DNA from: Sphaerochaeta pleomorpha str. Grapes | GTDB taxonomy: Bacteria; Spirochaetota; Spirochaetia; Sphaerochaetales; Sphaerochaetaceae | DNA: 64,000 nucleotides | NCBI RefSeq assembly: GCF_000236685.1 | Contig: NC_016633.1 | Coordinates: 3,353,815-3,417,814, forward strand | Direction: 5' to 3' | Shown here: one piece after another, positions 26,836 to 35,711 of the stretch | Position numbering within the stretch: the first letter of the stretch is position 1 | Layout: each line of letters opens with the position of its first letter | Made by a program: the position numbers and the translations under genes | The notes under the pieces: model-generated | The model's input: the letters and a program-made list of their open reading frames with translations, nothing else | Told to the model about the DNA's origin: nothing | Database searches by the model: none

Positions 26836-27606
26836 ATGAAAGGCTTTGCCTATGAAACCCATCTCCACACCAAAGAAGGCAGTGCCTGTTCCTCTTGCCC
26901 TGCTTCGACCTATGTCCCTTTATTCAAAAACCTTGGGTATGCTGGCATCATTGTCACTGATCATTTTTTCAACGGGAACTGTACGGTTCCCCACTGGCTC
27001 TGCTGGGAAGAAAAAGTCAACCAATTCTTCCTGGGATATGAAAAAGCAAAGAAATTGGGTGATGAGATCGGCCTACAGGTATTTTTTGGCTGGGAATCGA
27101 CGAATCGTTTTGATGACTATCTTGTCTATGGCCTGGATAAAACATGGTTGCTAGGTCATCCTCAGGTGGTAGACTGGAGTCCTAGTCAGATATTCGAAGC
27201 AACCGATGCAGAGGGTGGTTGCGTTGTCCATGCCCATCCGTTTCGAGAACAGTTTTTTATTACTGAAATAAAATTATATCCAGAGTGTATCCATGCTGTA
27301 GAGGTAAGCAATGGAGCGAATGAAATTGATTTCGACCGGAGAGCCCTTTCCTATGCCCAGGCTTTTGACTTTCCCATGACCAGTGGATCTGACTTGCACC
27401 ATGGCCAATATGTAGCAATGCAAAAAAGAGGTGTGGTATTCGAAAAAAAGTGGGAATCAATCCAGGATTATTGTCAGGCGATAAGGGAGCGTAAACCCTA
27501 TTCGCTGATAACTACCGAAGAGAGATACTTTCCCCTATCCTATAAGACCAGTTCTGTACCCATTACCATGTATGGAAGAAATAATGAGATTCTTTTTCAG
27601 GGCTAG
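26836..27606 (+). CDS. PHP domain metal-dependent phosphoesterase
   Basis: This 256-aa protein has the polymerase and histidinol phosphatase (PHP) fold. Metal ligands are recognisable: YETHLHTKEGS (HxH, residues 6-16), VTDHFFNGN near 41, CVVHAHPFREQ near 136 and TSGSDLHHGQY near 189. GAGGTG precedes the ATG. The Cys cluster near the N-terminus (CSSC) is common in a subgroup of these proteins. The substrate is not known. Confidence 0.85.
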   Translation: MKGFAYETHLHTKEGSACSSCPASTYVPLFKNLGYAGIIVTDHFFNGNCTVPHWLCWEEKVNQFFLGYEKAKKLGDEIGLQVFFGWESTNRFDDYLVYGLDKTWLLGHPQVVDWSPSQIFEATDAEGGCVVHAHPFREQFFITEIKLYPECIHAVEVSNGANEIDFDRRALSYAQAFDFPMTSGSDLHHGQYVAMQKRGVVFEKKWESIQDYCQAIRERKPYSLITTEERYFPLSYKTSSVPITMYGRNNEILFQG

Positions 27607-27917
27607 CATTGTTTTAATCGTCTTGGTTCAGAAAGTACCCGATTGCAGATGCAGATGCCTGGGTTTAGTAACCAAACAGAGTGTCTTTTGGGAGAATGTT
27701 CAATACTGATTACCCAAAGGGCTTTTCTTGGTTCAGGAAGGAGCGGAATTTTCTGGCAGTTTAGCGATATGGTGATACCATAAGCTATGGCAATGGTCGC
27801 AGTCCCTTAAATCCTTTCTTTTAGCAGGTCTGAGCTATTGCAGTTACGAAAAAGGACTCAGTACTGCAACGTACTGGAAACAGGGCAACCTGCTAATTCT
27901 TCATTTGGAGGTGTTCA
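27607..27917 (+). other. intergenic, nothing recognised
   Basis: This 311-bp stretch between the PHP and VOC genes shows only the GGAGGTG ribosome site of the following gene at its end. Confidence 0.5.
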
Positions 27918-28328
27918 ATGGCACTGAGTGAATATGTATTGGCTTTGCAGCATATCGGGATCCCTTCTTCAAACCTGGATCGGAGCAGCGATTTCTTTCT
28001 TTCCTTGGGTTTTTCGGTTGTGCAACGGGAAAAACTTCCCGATTCACAGAAAAGGGTTGTATTTATGCAATGCAGTAATGTGGTCTTGGAAATCTGGGAA
28101 GAGAGTAGCATGCAGAGTCCTCGCTCAGTCGGCGCCATAGACCACATCGCCTTGGATGTTTCAGACATTGAGGCAGCCTACGATGAAGCATTGGAAATGG
28201 ATCTGTCCTTTGTAGACCAAGGAATCCAGTTCCTTCCGTTCGGAAAATCCGGGGTGCGATATTTCTCGGTCTTTGGACCCGATAATGTAATAGTCGAGTA
28301 TAACCAGAAGCTACTTCCAAACGACTGA
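27918..28328 (+). CDS. VOC/glyoxalase superfamily protein
   Basis: This 136-aa protein is one vicinal-oxygen-chelate unit of two beta-alpha-beta-beta-beta modules. Likely metal ligands are His in ALQHIGIP near residue 12, Glu in VLEIWEES near 58, His in AIDHIALDV near 73 and Glu in VIVEYNQ near 127. The set of four fits a glyoxalase I or lactoylglutathione-lyase-like enzyme, but dioxygenases and resistance proteins share the fold. GGAGGTG lies 6 bp before the ATG. Confidence 0.82.
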   Translation: MALSEYVLALQHIGIPSSNLDRSSDFFLSLGFSVVQREKLPDSQKRVVFMQCSNVVLEIWEESSMQSPRSVGAIDHIALDVSDIEAAYDEALEMDLSFVDQGIQFLPFGKSGVRYFSVFGPDNVIVEYNQKLLPND

Positions 28329-28417
28329 TTGGTCATTATGCCCCCTGCCTCTTTTGAAAACCCTGCATAATACCCTTTTGGTAGGATACAGGGTCGTTCG
28401 AATGAGTATATTGTTTC

Positions 28418-28446
28418 TTGACCAATTTCTATCCCTTGTATACAGT
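28418..28446 (+). promoter_or_regulatory. predicted promoter of the yjdF riboswitch transcript
   Basis: TTGACC (28418-28423), a 17-bp spacer and TACAGT (28441-28446). The expected start lies at about 28453, the first base of the aptamer closing stem. Confidence 0.6.
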
Positions 28447-28452
28447 AATCTA

Positions 28453-28536
28453 GTCGAAATAAAAACACAGTTCCGGTTGGTAGTCCGGACGCAGTAACTT
28501 GTAAGTAACCTGCCTCCTCGGTTGTCCGTTTTCGAC
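28453..28536 (+). ncRNA. yjdF-type riboswitch (azaaromatic-responsive) leader
   Basis: A compact RNA is closed by GTCGAAA (28453-28459) with TTTCGAC (28530-28536). Inside are one hairpin (TCCGG 28472-28476 with CCGGA 28485-28489) and a second stem (GCAG 28491-28494 with CTGC 28510-28513) around TAACTTGTAAGTAAC. Its position directly before a yjdF gene matches the known yjdF RNA motif, which senses azaaromatic compounds. GCCTCCT at 28512-28518 is fully complementary to the Shine-Dalgarno AGGAGGC at 28551-28557, suggesting translational control. I recognise it from structure and context, not from a covariance search. Confidence 0.75.
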
Positions 28537-28564
28537 CTTTGGATTTTTACAGGAGGCCATGAAA

Positions 28565-28984
28565 ATGGAAAAGGTTGAAGGCAGTTGTACTGTCTATTTT
28601 GATGACCCCTTTTGGGTAGGGGTGTTTGAGCGTACCTATAGAGGTACGTATCAGGTTGCGCGGGTGGTGTTCGGATCAGAACCAAGTTCCCAGGAATTTC
28701 TTGACTTTCTCACTTTCCACTATGATCGAGTAATCTTCAGCATACCAGTCAAGACTGGTATTTCTTCAAATCATAAGAAGATTGGAGCGAAGCGATCGAT
28801 GCGTAATGCGAAAAAGGAAGCAAGTACCGCAATAGGGACAGCAAGCCAGATTGCTTTGCAGAGACAACGGGAATTGATGGCAAAAGAGCGTAAGCAAATC
28901 AGAAAACAGAATAGAGAGACGAGGGGAGAAAGGCTCTATCTGCTTCACAAGGAAAAGAAAAAACAGGCAAAAAAAGGGAGATGA
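28565..28984 (+). CDS. yjdF: YjdF family protein (DUF2992)
   Basis: This 139-aa protein begins VEGSCTVYFDDPFWVGVFER, the hallmark of the DUF2992/YjdF family, and ends in a long Lys/Arg/Glu-rich helix (RELMAKERKQIRKQNRETRG). ATG 28565 is chosen because AGGAGG (28551-28556) is 8 bp away; ATG 28559 would be only 2 bp away. The function of YjdF is unknown; it is controlled by the riboswitch upstream and may help tolerate azaaromatic toxins. Confidence 0.9.
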   Translation: MEKVEGSCTVYFDDPFWVGVFERTYRGTYQVARVVFGSEPSSQEFLDFLTFHYDRVIFSIPVKTGISSNHKKIGAKRSMRNAKKEASTAIGTASQIALQRQRELMAKERKQIRKQNRETRGERLYLLHKEKKKQAKKGR

Positions 28985-29192
28985 GCCTATCTATAAGGCC
29001 TTTTGATGCGATAGGCTGGAAAAATGTAGTACAGAAATGGACGCATTTTCCTTTGGTATATATCAGTTACCCGATGTATATGGGGATGCAATAGAAAGAG
29101 GGAAGAACTATCTGCGTCTTTCCCCTATTCTGAATTGTTCAGTTTTTAATTTTCGTCCCTTGTTCATCCCTGAAATATCTGTATAAGTTTTC

Positions 29193-30254
29193 TTAGGTTA
29201 ACTGTGACAGGCTTTTCCCCAGATATTCCATGTCAGTTACCCCATATCTCTGGTCAATCTGGACACTTACGATATGGTCATAGATATAGAGGGAGTGGGG
29301 GAAGGCTTCCAGGTTTTTTAACTGAGGGGGCAAGGGCCAGTAGACGGTGCTCTTGATTCCCATCTCCTCAAGCTGTCTCTGTGCCCTCTCTCTGTCTTCG
29401 CTATAAAAGCAAAAATGGCTGGGGCAACTGTTTTCTCCCAGGACAGGGAATACGGCCCTGCATTGCTTCGATTCCTTGAGCGTATCGAGAACAGTCTGGT
29501 AATTCCTTCTTCTTATGGCAACAAGGCCTTCTGCATTGAAATGGTTCAGTATTTCTGCCGAACGTTCATCGCTTCCTTGTTTGGCAAAGCTTTGCCTTAA
29601 CTGCATTTCTGTTTTCCAGAACACCTCGTAGGCTTTCTGGTCATAGCAGCTGTCTTTCGTCAACAAGGCTTTTGCACGGAACGCCATCGCTTCATATCGT
29701 CCCTTCAGATGGTCCTGATCAGGTGGGTCTATAGGGATTTCGAATTTTCCTTCCCTTTTGATAGCGACGCCGCCACAGGCGATTCCCATCCATTTTCGGA
29801 TGCTTCCCGCATAGAAATCGGCTTCAGGGCAATATCCGTCAAGGGAGAAGGGACTGTGGGTAATATCCTGAAGGATTGTAATTCCCATTTGCCTACATTT
29901 CTGTAGGATAGACCGTGAATAGGAACTGAACCCGTAGTATGCACTCAAACCCAGTACAGAAACCCCCTGCAAATCAGTATCTTTGAATAAAGGAGTCAAA
30001 AGGTATTCGTCAACGTCATAGAAACGGAGGGAATAGCCCGCCTTTTCATAGCTCGCCAAAACGGTTTCGCATGTATAGGCGGGTACATAGGCAATTTTTT
30101 TCGTATCGAGGGTACGAATTTCACAGAGACAGGCATACAAGGCGCAACGACCAGACATATAGAACCGTACATCATCACCTTTATTTTCCAGAAACGTATT
30201 GCTTCCTTTAGAAATCCTCTCCATGCAAAACATACCACCGATACGACTTGTCAT
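29193..30254 (-). CDS. DegT/DnrJ-like PLP-dependent aminotransferase-fold protein
   Basis: This 353-aa protein has the layout of sugar-aminotransferase-like PLP enzymes. The N-terminal part has VRFYMSGRCALYACLCEI, and the probable Schiff-base Lys is in YAGSIRKWMGIACGG near residue 158, with the Asp of ILQDITHSPF just before it. It is the last gene of the peptide operon, with its ATG 1 bp after the M42 peptidase stop. A later start at MFCMERIS is possible. Its role may be transamination of an amino acid freed by the operon's peptidases, but the substrate is unknown. Confidence 0.75.
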   Translation of the reverse strand: MTSRIGGMFCMERISKGSNTFLENKGDDVRFYMSGRCALYACLCEIRTLDTKKIAYVPAYTCETVLASYEKAGYSLRFYDVDEYLLTPLFKDTDLQGVSVLGLSAYYGFSSYSRSILQKCRQMGITILQDITHSPFSLDGYCPEADFYAGSIRKWMGIACGGVAIKREGKFEIPIDPPDQDHLKGRYEAMAFRAKALLTKDSCYDQKAYEVFWKTEMQLRQSFAKQGSDERSAEILNHFNAEGLVAIRRRNYQTVLDTLKESKQCRAVFPVLGENSCPSHFCFYSEDRERAQRQLEEMGIKSTVYWPLPPQLKNLEAFPHSLYIYDHIVSVQIDQRYGVTDMEYLGKSLSQLT

Positions 30255-30255
30255 C

Positions 30256-31332
30256 CTAGAAACCCCTGATTACCGATTCGTTCAGCCTTTTGATAATCTC
30301 GATGGCAAGCTTGATCCCATTTTCAATATCACAATAAGAACTGATCCCGTAATGAGTGTGAGCATAACGCACCGGAACTCCAATAACAATACAGGGAATA
30401 CCATCATTGGAAAGATGAATGGGAGCACCATCTGTTGATCCTGCACTCCTTACTGCTTCCTGTACGGGAATGCCATATTCTCTCGCCAAATCCAGGGCAA
30501 AGCGCTGGAAACGGGGGTTGGTAATCATCCTTGAGTCGATATGCCGGAGCATCGGGCCTTTCTTTAAACACGTCTGGGCCTGGTAGGCAGGCACTACCGT
30601 ATCATCAGCGGGACATCCCTCGAATACGATGGCAATGTCAGCCTTGATCGTATTGGCACTGACTATGGAACCGCGGGTACCTACTTCTTCCTGGCTGGAA
30701 AAGTCTCCCACCAGATTTACCGCAAGCTTTTGGCCTTCCAGCTCTTCCAGGGTAGAGAGGACAGAGGAGCAACCGACTCGGCAGTCAAAGGCTTTTCCCA
30801 TCAGGATATCGTGTTTTTCATTATAGGTGCACATCGCTTCAGGCACAACCGGAGCTGCGATACCTACTTTGTAGTCGTTGATAACTTCCTCTGCGCTGAC
30901 TGCCCCGATGTCTATTACCAGACTGGCAATTTCAAGCGGGGCTTTCTTTTCTGCTTCACTCATGAAGTGTGGGGGTTTACTGGCTACCAGCCCGGGGATA
31001 TACACCCCTTCTTGGTTTTTGACCCGTACCAGATGGGCAGGAATGTTGGTGGGGATCCAGCCCCCGATGGTAATGAACTCCAGCATACCGTCAGGGCGGA
31101 TAGCCTTTACCATAAAGCCAACCTCATCCGTATGGGCATTGAGTTGTACCACCGGTTGCCCTTCGATGTTTTCTTTGCGCCAGAGGTACAGGTTGCGCAT
31201 TCTGTCTTCCGTAAAAGTACCAAAATCTTTGCCTTCCTCACGGATAACAGAGAGAACCTCATCCTCAAAACCGCTGATGCCATTTGCATCGCTGATTCTC
31301 ATTATTCTTTCGATCGTTTTTGTTTTGTCCAT
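30256..31332 (-). CDS. M42 family metallo-aminopeptidase
   Basis: This 358-aa peptidase belongs to the M42 family (glutamyl aminopeptidase, FrvX, TET-like), cytosolic oligomers that trim short peptides. Dinuclear metal ligands are recognisable: QLNAHTDEVGFMV near residue 63, AFDCRVGCSSVL near 180, SSQEEVGTRG (catalytic Glu pair) near 215 and the C-terminal VRYAHTHYG. Its start overlaps the creatininase stop by one base. It would break down peptides imported by the Dpp system. Confidence 0.9.
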   Translation of the reverse strand: MDKTKTIERIMRISDANGISGFEDEVLSVIREEGKDFGTFTEDRMRNLYLWRKENIEGQPVVQLNAHTDEVGFMVKAIRPDGMLEFITIGGWIPTNIPAHLVRVKNQEGVYIPGLVASKPPHFMSEAEKKAPLEIASLVIDIGAVSAEEVINDYKVGIAAPVVPEAMCTYNEKHDILMGKAFDCRVGCSSVLSTLEELEGQKLAVNLVGDFSSQEEVGTRGSIVSANTIKADIAIVFEGCPADDTVVPAYQAQTCLKKGPMLRHIDSRMITNPRFQRFALDLAREYGIPVQEAVRSAGSTDGAPIHLSNDGIPCIVIGVPVRYAHTHYGISSYCDIENGIKLAIEIIKRLNESVIRGF

Positions 31333-32093
31333 TAGAGCACTACCTTCTCGAATTCTTCAATAAATGAAACTATATAGTCGGCCATAGCCTGTAACATTTC
31401 AGTACCCCATGCCTCAGTGGCATATTTTGGATGATCGCTTCCGATCCATCCATTAGTGGTGACGTGGTTGGTCAAACGGGGAATCGTCAAGGTGACTTCC
31501 TTGTATTTGACTGTGTTAAATCCTGAGGCTTTGATAGTGGCGCTCACGTCTTTCAGTTCAAGAGGAAGCTCGATTTGGCTTGTATCGACCAGAGAAGGGT
31601 CGATTGCCATAATTGCGGCAGTTTCCTCTCCGCCTCCATGTCCACCTTTCCAGAGAGGGTTCATCTCCCAGACGTTCTGCCACCAGTTAAGTAGGGCCAT
31701 CATGCAGCCCTCGCTGTCCAATTCATATCCAATTCGTTCCAGAGCCTTGATATTTCCCCCGTGGCCGTTGACCACAAGGAATTTTCTGGCTCCATGACGT
31801 CTCAAATTCAGTACAATTTGCTTTACCAGCTGGTAGAGCAGGTCATTTCCCAGATTAATCGTCCCTGGGAAGGGCCACAGACTTTCACAGGCCCCATAGG
31901 GAATGGTTGGAGCGATCAGGATACGATCGGTCTGCTGTTCCACCAAAGAAAGGATCTTATCGGGAATCATGGTGTCGGTACCAAGAGGCATATGCCTCCC
32001 ATGGCATTCGATGCTGCCGATAGGGATTATTACCATATCGGACTTCGTAAAGTATTCTTCGGCTTTTGGCCAGGTCATTTCTGCAAGATACAC
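31332..32093 (-). CDS. creatininase family amidohydrolase
   Basis: This 253-aa protein has the creatininase-fold motifs: VIIPIGSIECHGRHMPLGTD (Glu and His metal ligands) near residue 22, VVNGHGGN near 107 and KGGHGGGEETA near 150. Family members hydrolyse cyclic or linear amides such as creatinine, formamides or, in MftE, a peptide. In an operon with peptidases and a peptide transporter, a peptide or amide substrate is more likely than creatinine. It lies 88 bp after the binding-protein gene, past a strong hairpin. Confidence 0.87.
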   Translation of the reverse strand: MYLAEMTWPKAEEYFTKSDMVIIPIGSIECHGRHMPLGTDTMIPDKILSLVEQQTDRILIAPTIPYGACESLWPFPGTINLGNDLLYQLVKQIVLNLRRHGARKFLVVNGHGGNIKALERIGYELDSEGCMMALLNWWQNVWEMNPLWKGGHGGGEETAAIMAIDPSLVDTSQIELPLELKDVSATIKASGFNTVKYKEVTLTIPRLTNHVTTNGWIGSDHPKYATEAWGTEMLQAMADYIVSFIEEFEKVVL

Positions 32094-32110
32094 ATTTCAC
32101 TCCTTCTGAA

Positions 32111-32142
32111 GGCAAAGAGCCGGATAACTCCAGCTCTTTGCC
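32111..32142 (-). promoter_or_regulatory. intercistronic hairpin after the peptide-binding-protein gene
   Basis: GGCAAAGAGC (32111-32120) and GCTCTTTGCC (32133-32142) form a perfect 10-bp stem with no T-run on the minus strand. It probably stabilises the upstream binding-protein mRNA and lowers expression of the genes behind it rather than terminating fully. Confidence 0.6.
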
Positions 32143-32181
32143 CAAGAAATGCCAGAATCGTAGGATTTCGCAACCAATTGG

Positions 32182-33711
32182 TTATTTGGTTACGGAAATG
32201 CCCTCAAGCCTATGATAGCCAATTGGATCCAGTACAAAGTCCTGGACCTTGTTACTGGCACCGGCTGTGATGGCAGTGTAGATAATCGGAGCATTGTTCG
32301 CAACTTCCTTCAACCTAAGGGCAAGATCTTTGTATGCTGCGTCACGAACTTTGGTGTCTGCACTGGTGCGACCAAGTTCGACAAGGCGGTCTACTTCAGA
32401 ATCATTGATAAAGGATCTGTTTCCTGGGGCACCCTGCTGTGAGCTGTGTTCCAGGGAATAATAGGTGTAGTCGCCATCTTTGGTAGATGTTACCCAGCCA
32501 AAATAACCCATGTCATGCTCGCCTGCGGTTGAACGGCTGATAAAAGTACCGAATTCCATTACTTCGACCTTACAGGTAATTCCGATTTCACGGAGCATTT
32601 CCTGGATAGCCTGGCACATTTCTACACGACTCTGGTTGTTATTGACCCAGAGGGTGCAGGAGAACCCGTTGGGATAACCAGCCTGGGCAAGGAGTTCCTT
32701 TGCCTTGGTCGGATTATATTCCCAGACACCTGTTGAATAGTAGCCATAGACAGCAGGTGCAATGATTTCATCTGCAGCTGCACCGGTTCCATTGTTTACT
32801 GTGTCAACGAGAAGCTGGCGGTCGATAGCCATGTTGATTGCCTGACGGACCAACTGATTGTCAAAGGGAGCTTTCTTCATGTTAAAGGAAATGTAGAAAC
32901 AGGTAAGGGAAGGAGCCTCAAAAAGGGTAAGGTTCTTGTTAGCCTCAACGCGTTTCATGTCAGAAACCAAAATATCGTAGGAAAGGTCGATCTCGCCAGT
33001 TTCGAGGGCGATAGTACGCTGGGCAGCTTCGGGAATGACCTTCATGACCAGATACTTGGTTTTCGGGGCACCCTTGAAATAGCTGTCGAAGGCTTCAAGC
33101 TTTACATTATCACTCTGTGCCCAGGACACAAACTTGTAAGGGCCACTTCCGACTGGTTTCATCTTCAGTGCATCGGGATTGGCACTGACATAGTCTTTAG
33201 GGACAATTGCTGCAAAGGGAACGGCAAGGTTGCGGAGCGTTGGTCCATAGGGGGCCTTCGTGGTAACAACTACCGTATAATCGTCCTCAACGACAACCTC
33301 TTTGATGAAGTCGACAATGTAGGAAACAGAAGCACTGGCGATGGCACGGTCGAGAGAGAATTTTACGTCATCGGCCTTCAGTTCTTCGCCATTGTGGAAC
33401 GTAAGTCCCTTGCGGATGAAGAAGCGATAGGAAACAGGGGAGAGTTGTTCCCATCTCTCAGCAATCTGGGGAACTACCTCACCGGTTACCGGGTCGGTAT
33501 CGACAAGCGTGTCGTAAATGTGGTTGGTGACTGCTACAGCCGGGGTTTCTTTACCAACATGAGGGTCAAAGGAAGTGACATCAGCACCTTGGCCAAAGAC
33601 AATGGTGTCTTTGTAGCCTGTTGTGGCTGCAGAAGATCCTTCTTTGGCACCACCGGCAAAAAGCACAGTACCACAGAGCAGCGCGAGAAGTACAGTCAGA
33701 ATCTTTTTCAT
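32182..33711 (-). CDS. dppE: peptide ABC transporter substrate-binding protein
   Basis: This 509-aa periplasmic protein is an SBP_bac_5 family binding protein for dipeptides or oligopeptides. The signal peptide is MKKILTVLLALLCGTVLFAG, probably cut near LFA|GGAKEG; there is no lipobox at the cleavage site, so it is not clearly a lipoprotein. Domains follow the family: SFDPHVGKETPAVAVTNHIY, the signature segment YRFFIRKGLTFHNGEEL, and VRQAINMAIDRQLL near 295. TAGGAG precedes the ATG, and hairpins flank the gene, fitting its need for higher expression. Confidence 0.9.
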   Translation of the reverse strand: MKKILTVLLALLCGTVLFAGGAKEGSSAATTGYKDTIVFGQGADVTSFDPHVGKETPAVAVTNHIYDTLVDTDPVTGEVVPQIAERWEQLSPVSYRFFIRKGLTFHNGEELKADDVKFSLDRAIASASVSYIVDFIKEVVVEDDYTVVVTTKAPYGPTLRNLAVPFAAIVPKDYVSANPDALKMKPVGSGPYKFVSWAQSDNVKLEAFDSYFKGAPKTKYLVMKVIPEAAQRTIALETGEIDLSYDILVSDMKRVEANKNLTLFEAPSLTCFYISFNMKKAPFDNQLVRQAINMAIDRQLLVDTVNNGTGAAADEIIAPAVYGYYSTGVWEYNPTKAKELLAQAGYPNGFSCTLWVNNNQSRVEMCQAIQEMLREIGITCKVEVMEFGTFISRSTAGEHDMGYFGWVTSTKDGDYTYYSLEHSSQQGAPGNRSFINDSEVDRLVELGRTSADTKVRDAAYKDLALRLKEVANNAPIIYTAITAGASNKVQDFVLDPIGYHRLEGISVTK

Positions 33712-33730
33712 TTCTTTCTCCTATTTCGAA

Positions 33731-33747
33731 GTCCCCTTACTGGGGAA
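33731..33747 (-). promoter_or_regulatory. short hairpin between dppF and the binding-protein gene
   Basis: GTCCCC (33731-33736) with GGGGAAC (33741-33747) forms a small stable stem just before the ribosome site of the binding-protein gene. It may mark an mRNA processing or stability point. Confidence 0.4.
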
Positions 33748-33755
33748 CAAACGAG

Positions 33756-34721
33756 CTATACCAAGTTACACGCGACGAAATGACCGCTTTCAACTTCTTT
33801 GAAAGGAATGTCACCCTTTCTACAGGCCTCGGAAACATACGGGCAACGTTTTGCAAACCTACATCCCGGACCAGGGTCTATCGGGCTTGTCAGTTCCCCC
33901 TGCAACAAGACACGGTTGGTCTCATAATCTGGATCTGGAACAGGAATTGCCGAAAGCAACGCCTGGGTGTAGGGGTGCAAGCTGTTGGCGAACAATACTT
34001 GCGAGGGTGCTTTTTCAACCATCTGTCCCAAGTACATAACCAGAATGTCATTTGACAAATGTTTTACCACCGAGAGATCATGGGTAATAAACAGATACGT
34101 CAAACCGAATTCATCCTGAAGGTCCTGCATCAGATTAAGGATCTGGGCTTGTATGGAAACATCCAAGGCGGAAACCGGCTCATCACAGACAACGAACTTC
34201 GGATCGAGTGCGAGTACGCGGGCAATGCCGATGCGCTGCCTTCTCCCGCCATCGAGTTCATGGGGATAGCTATTGATGAGACGCGGGGAAAGTCCGACCA
34301 ATTCCATGAGGTTTGCAACCCTTGCCCGTAGTTCTGCCCCTTGGCGACGGGTAAAAATTTTCTGGATGAGCAGACTTTCACCGATGGTCTCGGCTACAGT
34401 CATCCTGGGGTTCAACGAAGCAAAAGGATCTTGGAAAATAATCTGCATGTCTCGCCTAAGCGCTTTCATGTCATTTTTTTCCAGATTGGTGATTTCCTTG
34501 CCCTCGAAGAAAACCTTTCCCTCGGTTGGTTCATGCAACCGGAGAATGGTTCTTCCCAGTGTCGATTTTCCGCATCCCGATTCCCCTACGACACCAAGGG
34601 TCTCCCCTTTGTTGATCGTAAAAGTGACGTCATCGACGGCATGGAGGGTTCCGTTTGGGGTGTTGAAATATTTTTTCAGGTTCTCGACCCGTACCAATTC
34701 AGACTTCTTGTTCTCAGCCAT
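33756..34721 (-). CDS. dppF: peptide ABC transporter ATP-binding protein (DppF type)
   Basis: This 321-aa ATPase energises peptide import. Walker A is GESGCGKST (near residue 45), the signature is ELDGGRRQRIGIARVLA (LDGG instead of LSGG), Walker B is FVVCDEPVSALD, and the switch His is in FITHDLSVV. The C-terminus has the oligopeptide-transporter tail with the Cys set GCRFAKRCPYVSEAC. Its start lies 8 bp inside the end of dppD. Confidence 0.93.
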   Translation of the reverse strand: MAENKKSELVRVENLKKYFNTPNGTLHAVDDVTFTINKGETLGVVGESGCGKSTLGRTILRLHEPTEGKVFFEGKEITNLEKNDMKALRRDMQIIFQDPFASLNPRMTVAETIGESLLIQKIFTRRQGAELRARVANLMELVGLSPRLINSYPHELDGGRRQRIGIARVLALDPKFVVCDEPVSALDVSIQAQILNLMQDLQDEFGLTYLFITHDLSVVKHLSNDILVMYLGQMVEKAPSQVLFANSLHPYTQALLSAIPVPDPDYETNRVLLQGELTSPIDPGPGCRFAKRCPYVSEACRKGDIPFKEVESGHFVACNLV

Positions 34722-35703
34722 GCTGTACCTCGTCTTTGCAGAGAATGCACCTTACCCAATGTCCTTCGCTTACTTCGTACAGGTTTGGAACATTTTCGTT
34801 GCATTCAGCACAGGAAAATTTGCACCGGGGGGAAAACTTACAACCTGGCGGCAAATCGGTAGGGTCAGGCATAAGTCCCTTTATGGGGCTCAATCGTTTT
34901 ACATTCTTAGTGAGGGATGGAATCGACCCTAGCAAGCCGAGGGTGTAGGGGTGTTTTCCTTCCTTGAAAATATGGTGGAGACTTCCGATTTCCACGATCT
35001 CGCCTGCATAGATGATAGCCACACGGTCACAGTTCTGGGCAACTACCCCAAGGTCATGGGTAATCAACAACATTGCCGTATTCAAGCGGGCCTTCAAAGC
35101 CCTGATCATATCGAGTACCTGGGCCTGGATGGTAACATCGAGGGCAGTGGTAGGTTCGTCGGCAATCAGTAAGACAGGGTTGCAGGCCAAGGCTATGGCA
35201 ATGATTACCCTCTGTTTCATGCCCCCTGAAAACTGGTGGGGGTACTCATGGGCACGGTCGGCGGAAATACCAACCATTTCCAGCATCCTGTTTGCCTGCT
35301 TGCAAATCTCCGATTTGTCCATTTCCTTGTTGTGGGCTTCGACAACTTCCATAATCTGGTCCCCGACGGACATGACCGGGTTAAGGCTGGTCATGGGATC
35401 CTGGAAGATCATGGAAATCGCATTGCCCCGTACATTGCGCATCTGGTTTTCGGTAAATTTCAGTAGGTCATTTCCTTGGAACGTAATCTTCCCGCCTTTG
35501 ATAACTCCCGGAGGGGAGGGGACTAAGGCAAGGATTCCCCTGGCCAAGGTTGTTTTACCGGCTCCAGTTTCCCCTACGAGTCCCAGGGTTTCCCCTTCTT
35601 TCATGCTTAGAGAGACCCCATTGAGTGCCTTGACGATGCCGTCATCGGTCTCATAATGAATTGTCAGGTCTTCTATCTTGATCAATTCTTTTTGGTTACT
35701 CAT
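34714..35703 (-). CDS. dppD: peptide ABC transporter ATP-binding protein (DppD type)
   Basis: This 329-aa ATPase is the partner of DppF. Walker A is GETGAGKTT, the signature is FSGGMKQRVIIAIALA, Walker B is LLIADEPTTALD. The C-terminal region has the Cys-rich GCKFSPRCKFSCAEC and a terminal VRCILC, the place of a probable Fe-S cluster described for this subunit type. It lies 8 bp after dppC. Confidence 0.93.
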   Translation of the reverse strand: MSNQKELIKIEDLTIHYETDDGIVKALNGVSLSMKEGETLGLVGETGAGKTTLARGILALVPSPPGVIKGGKITFQGNDLLKFTENQMRNVRGNAISMIFQDPMTSLNPVMSVGDQIMEVVEAHNKEMDKSEICKQANRMLEMVGISADRAHEYPHQFSGGMKQRVIIAIALACNPVLLIADEPTTALDVTIQAQVLDMIRALKARLNTAMLLITHDLGVVAQNCDRVAIIYAGEIVEIGSLHHIFKEGKHPYTLGLLGSIPSLTKNVKRLSPIKGLMPDPTDLPPGCKFSPRCKFSCAECNENVPNLYEVSEGHWVRCILCKDEVQHG

Positions 35704-35711
35704 GACAACTC

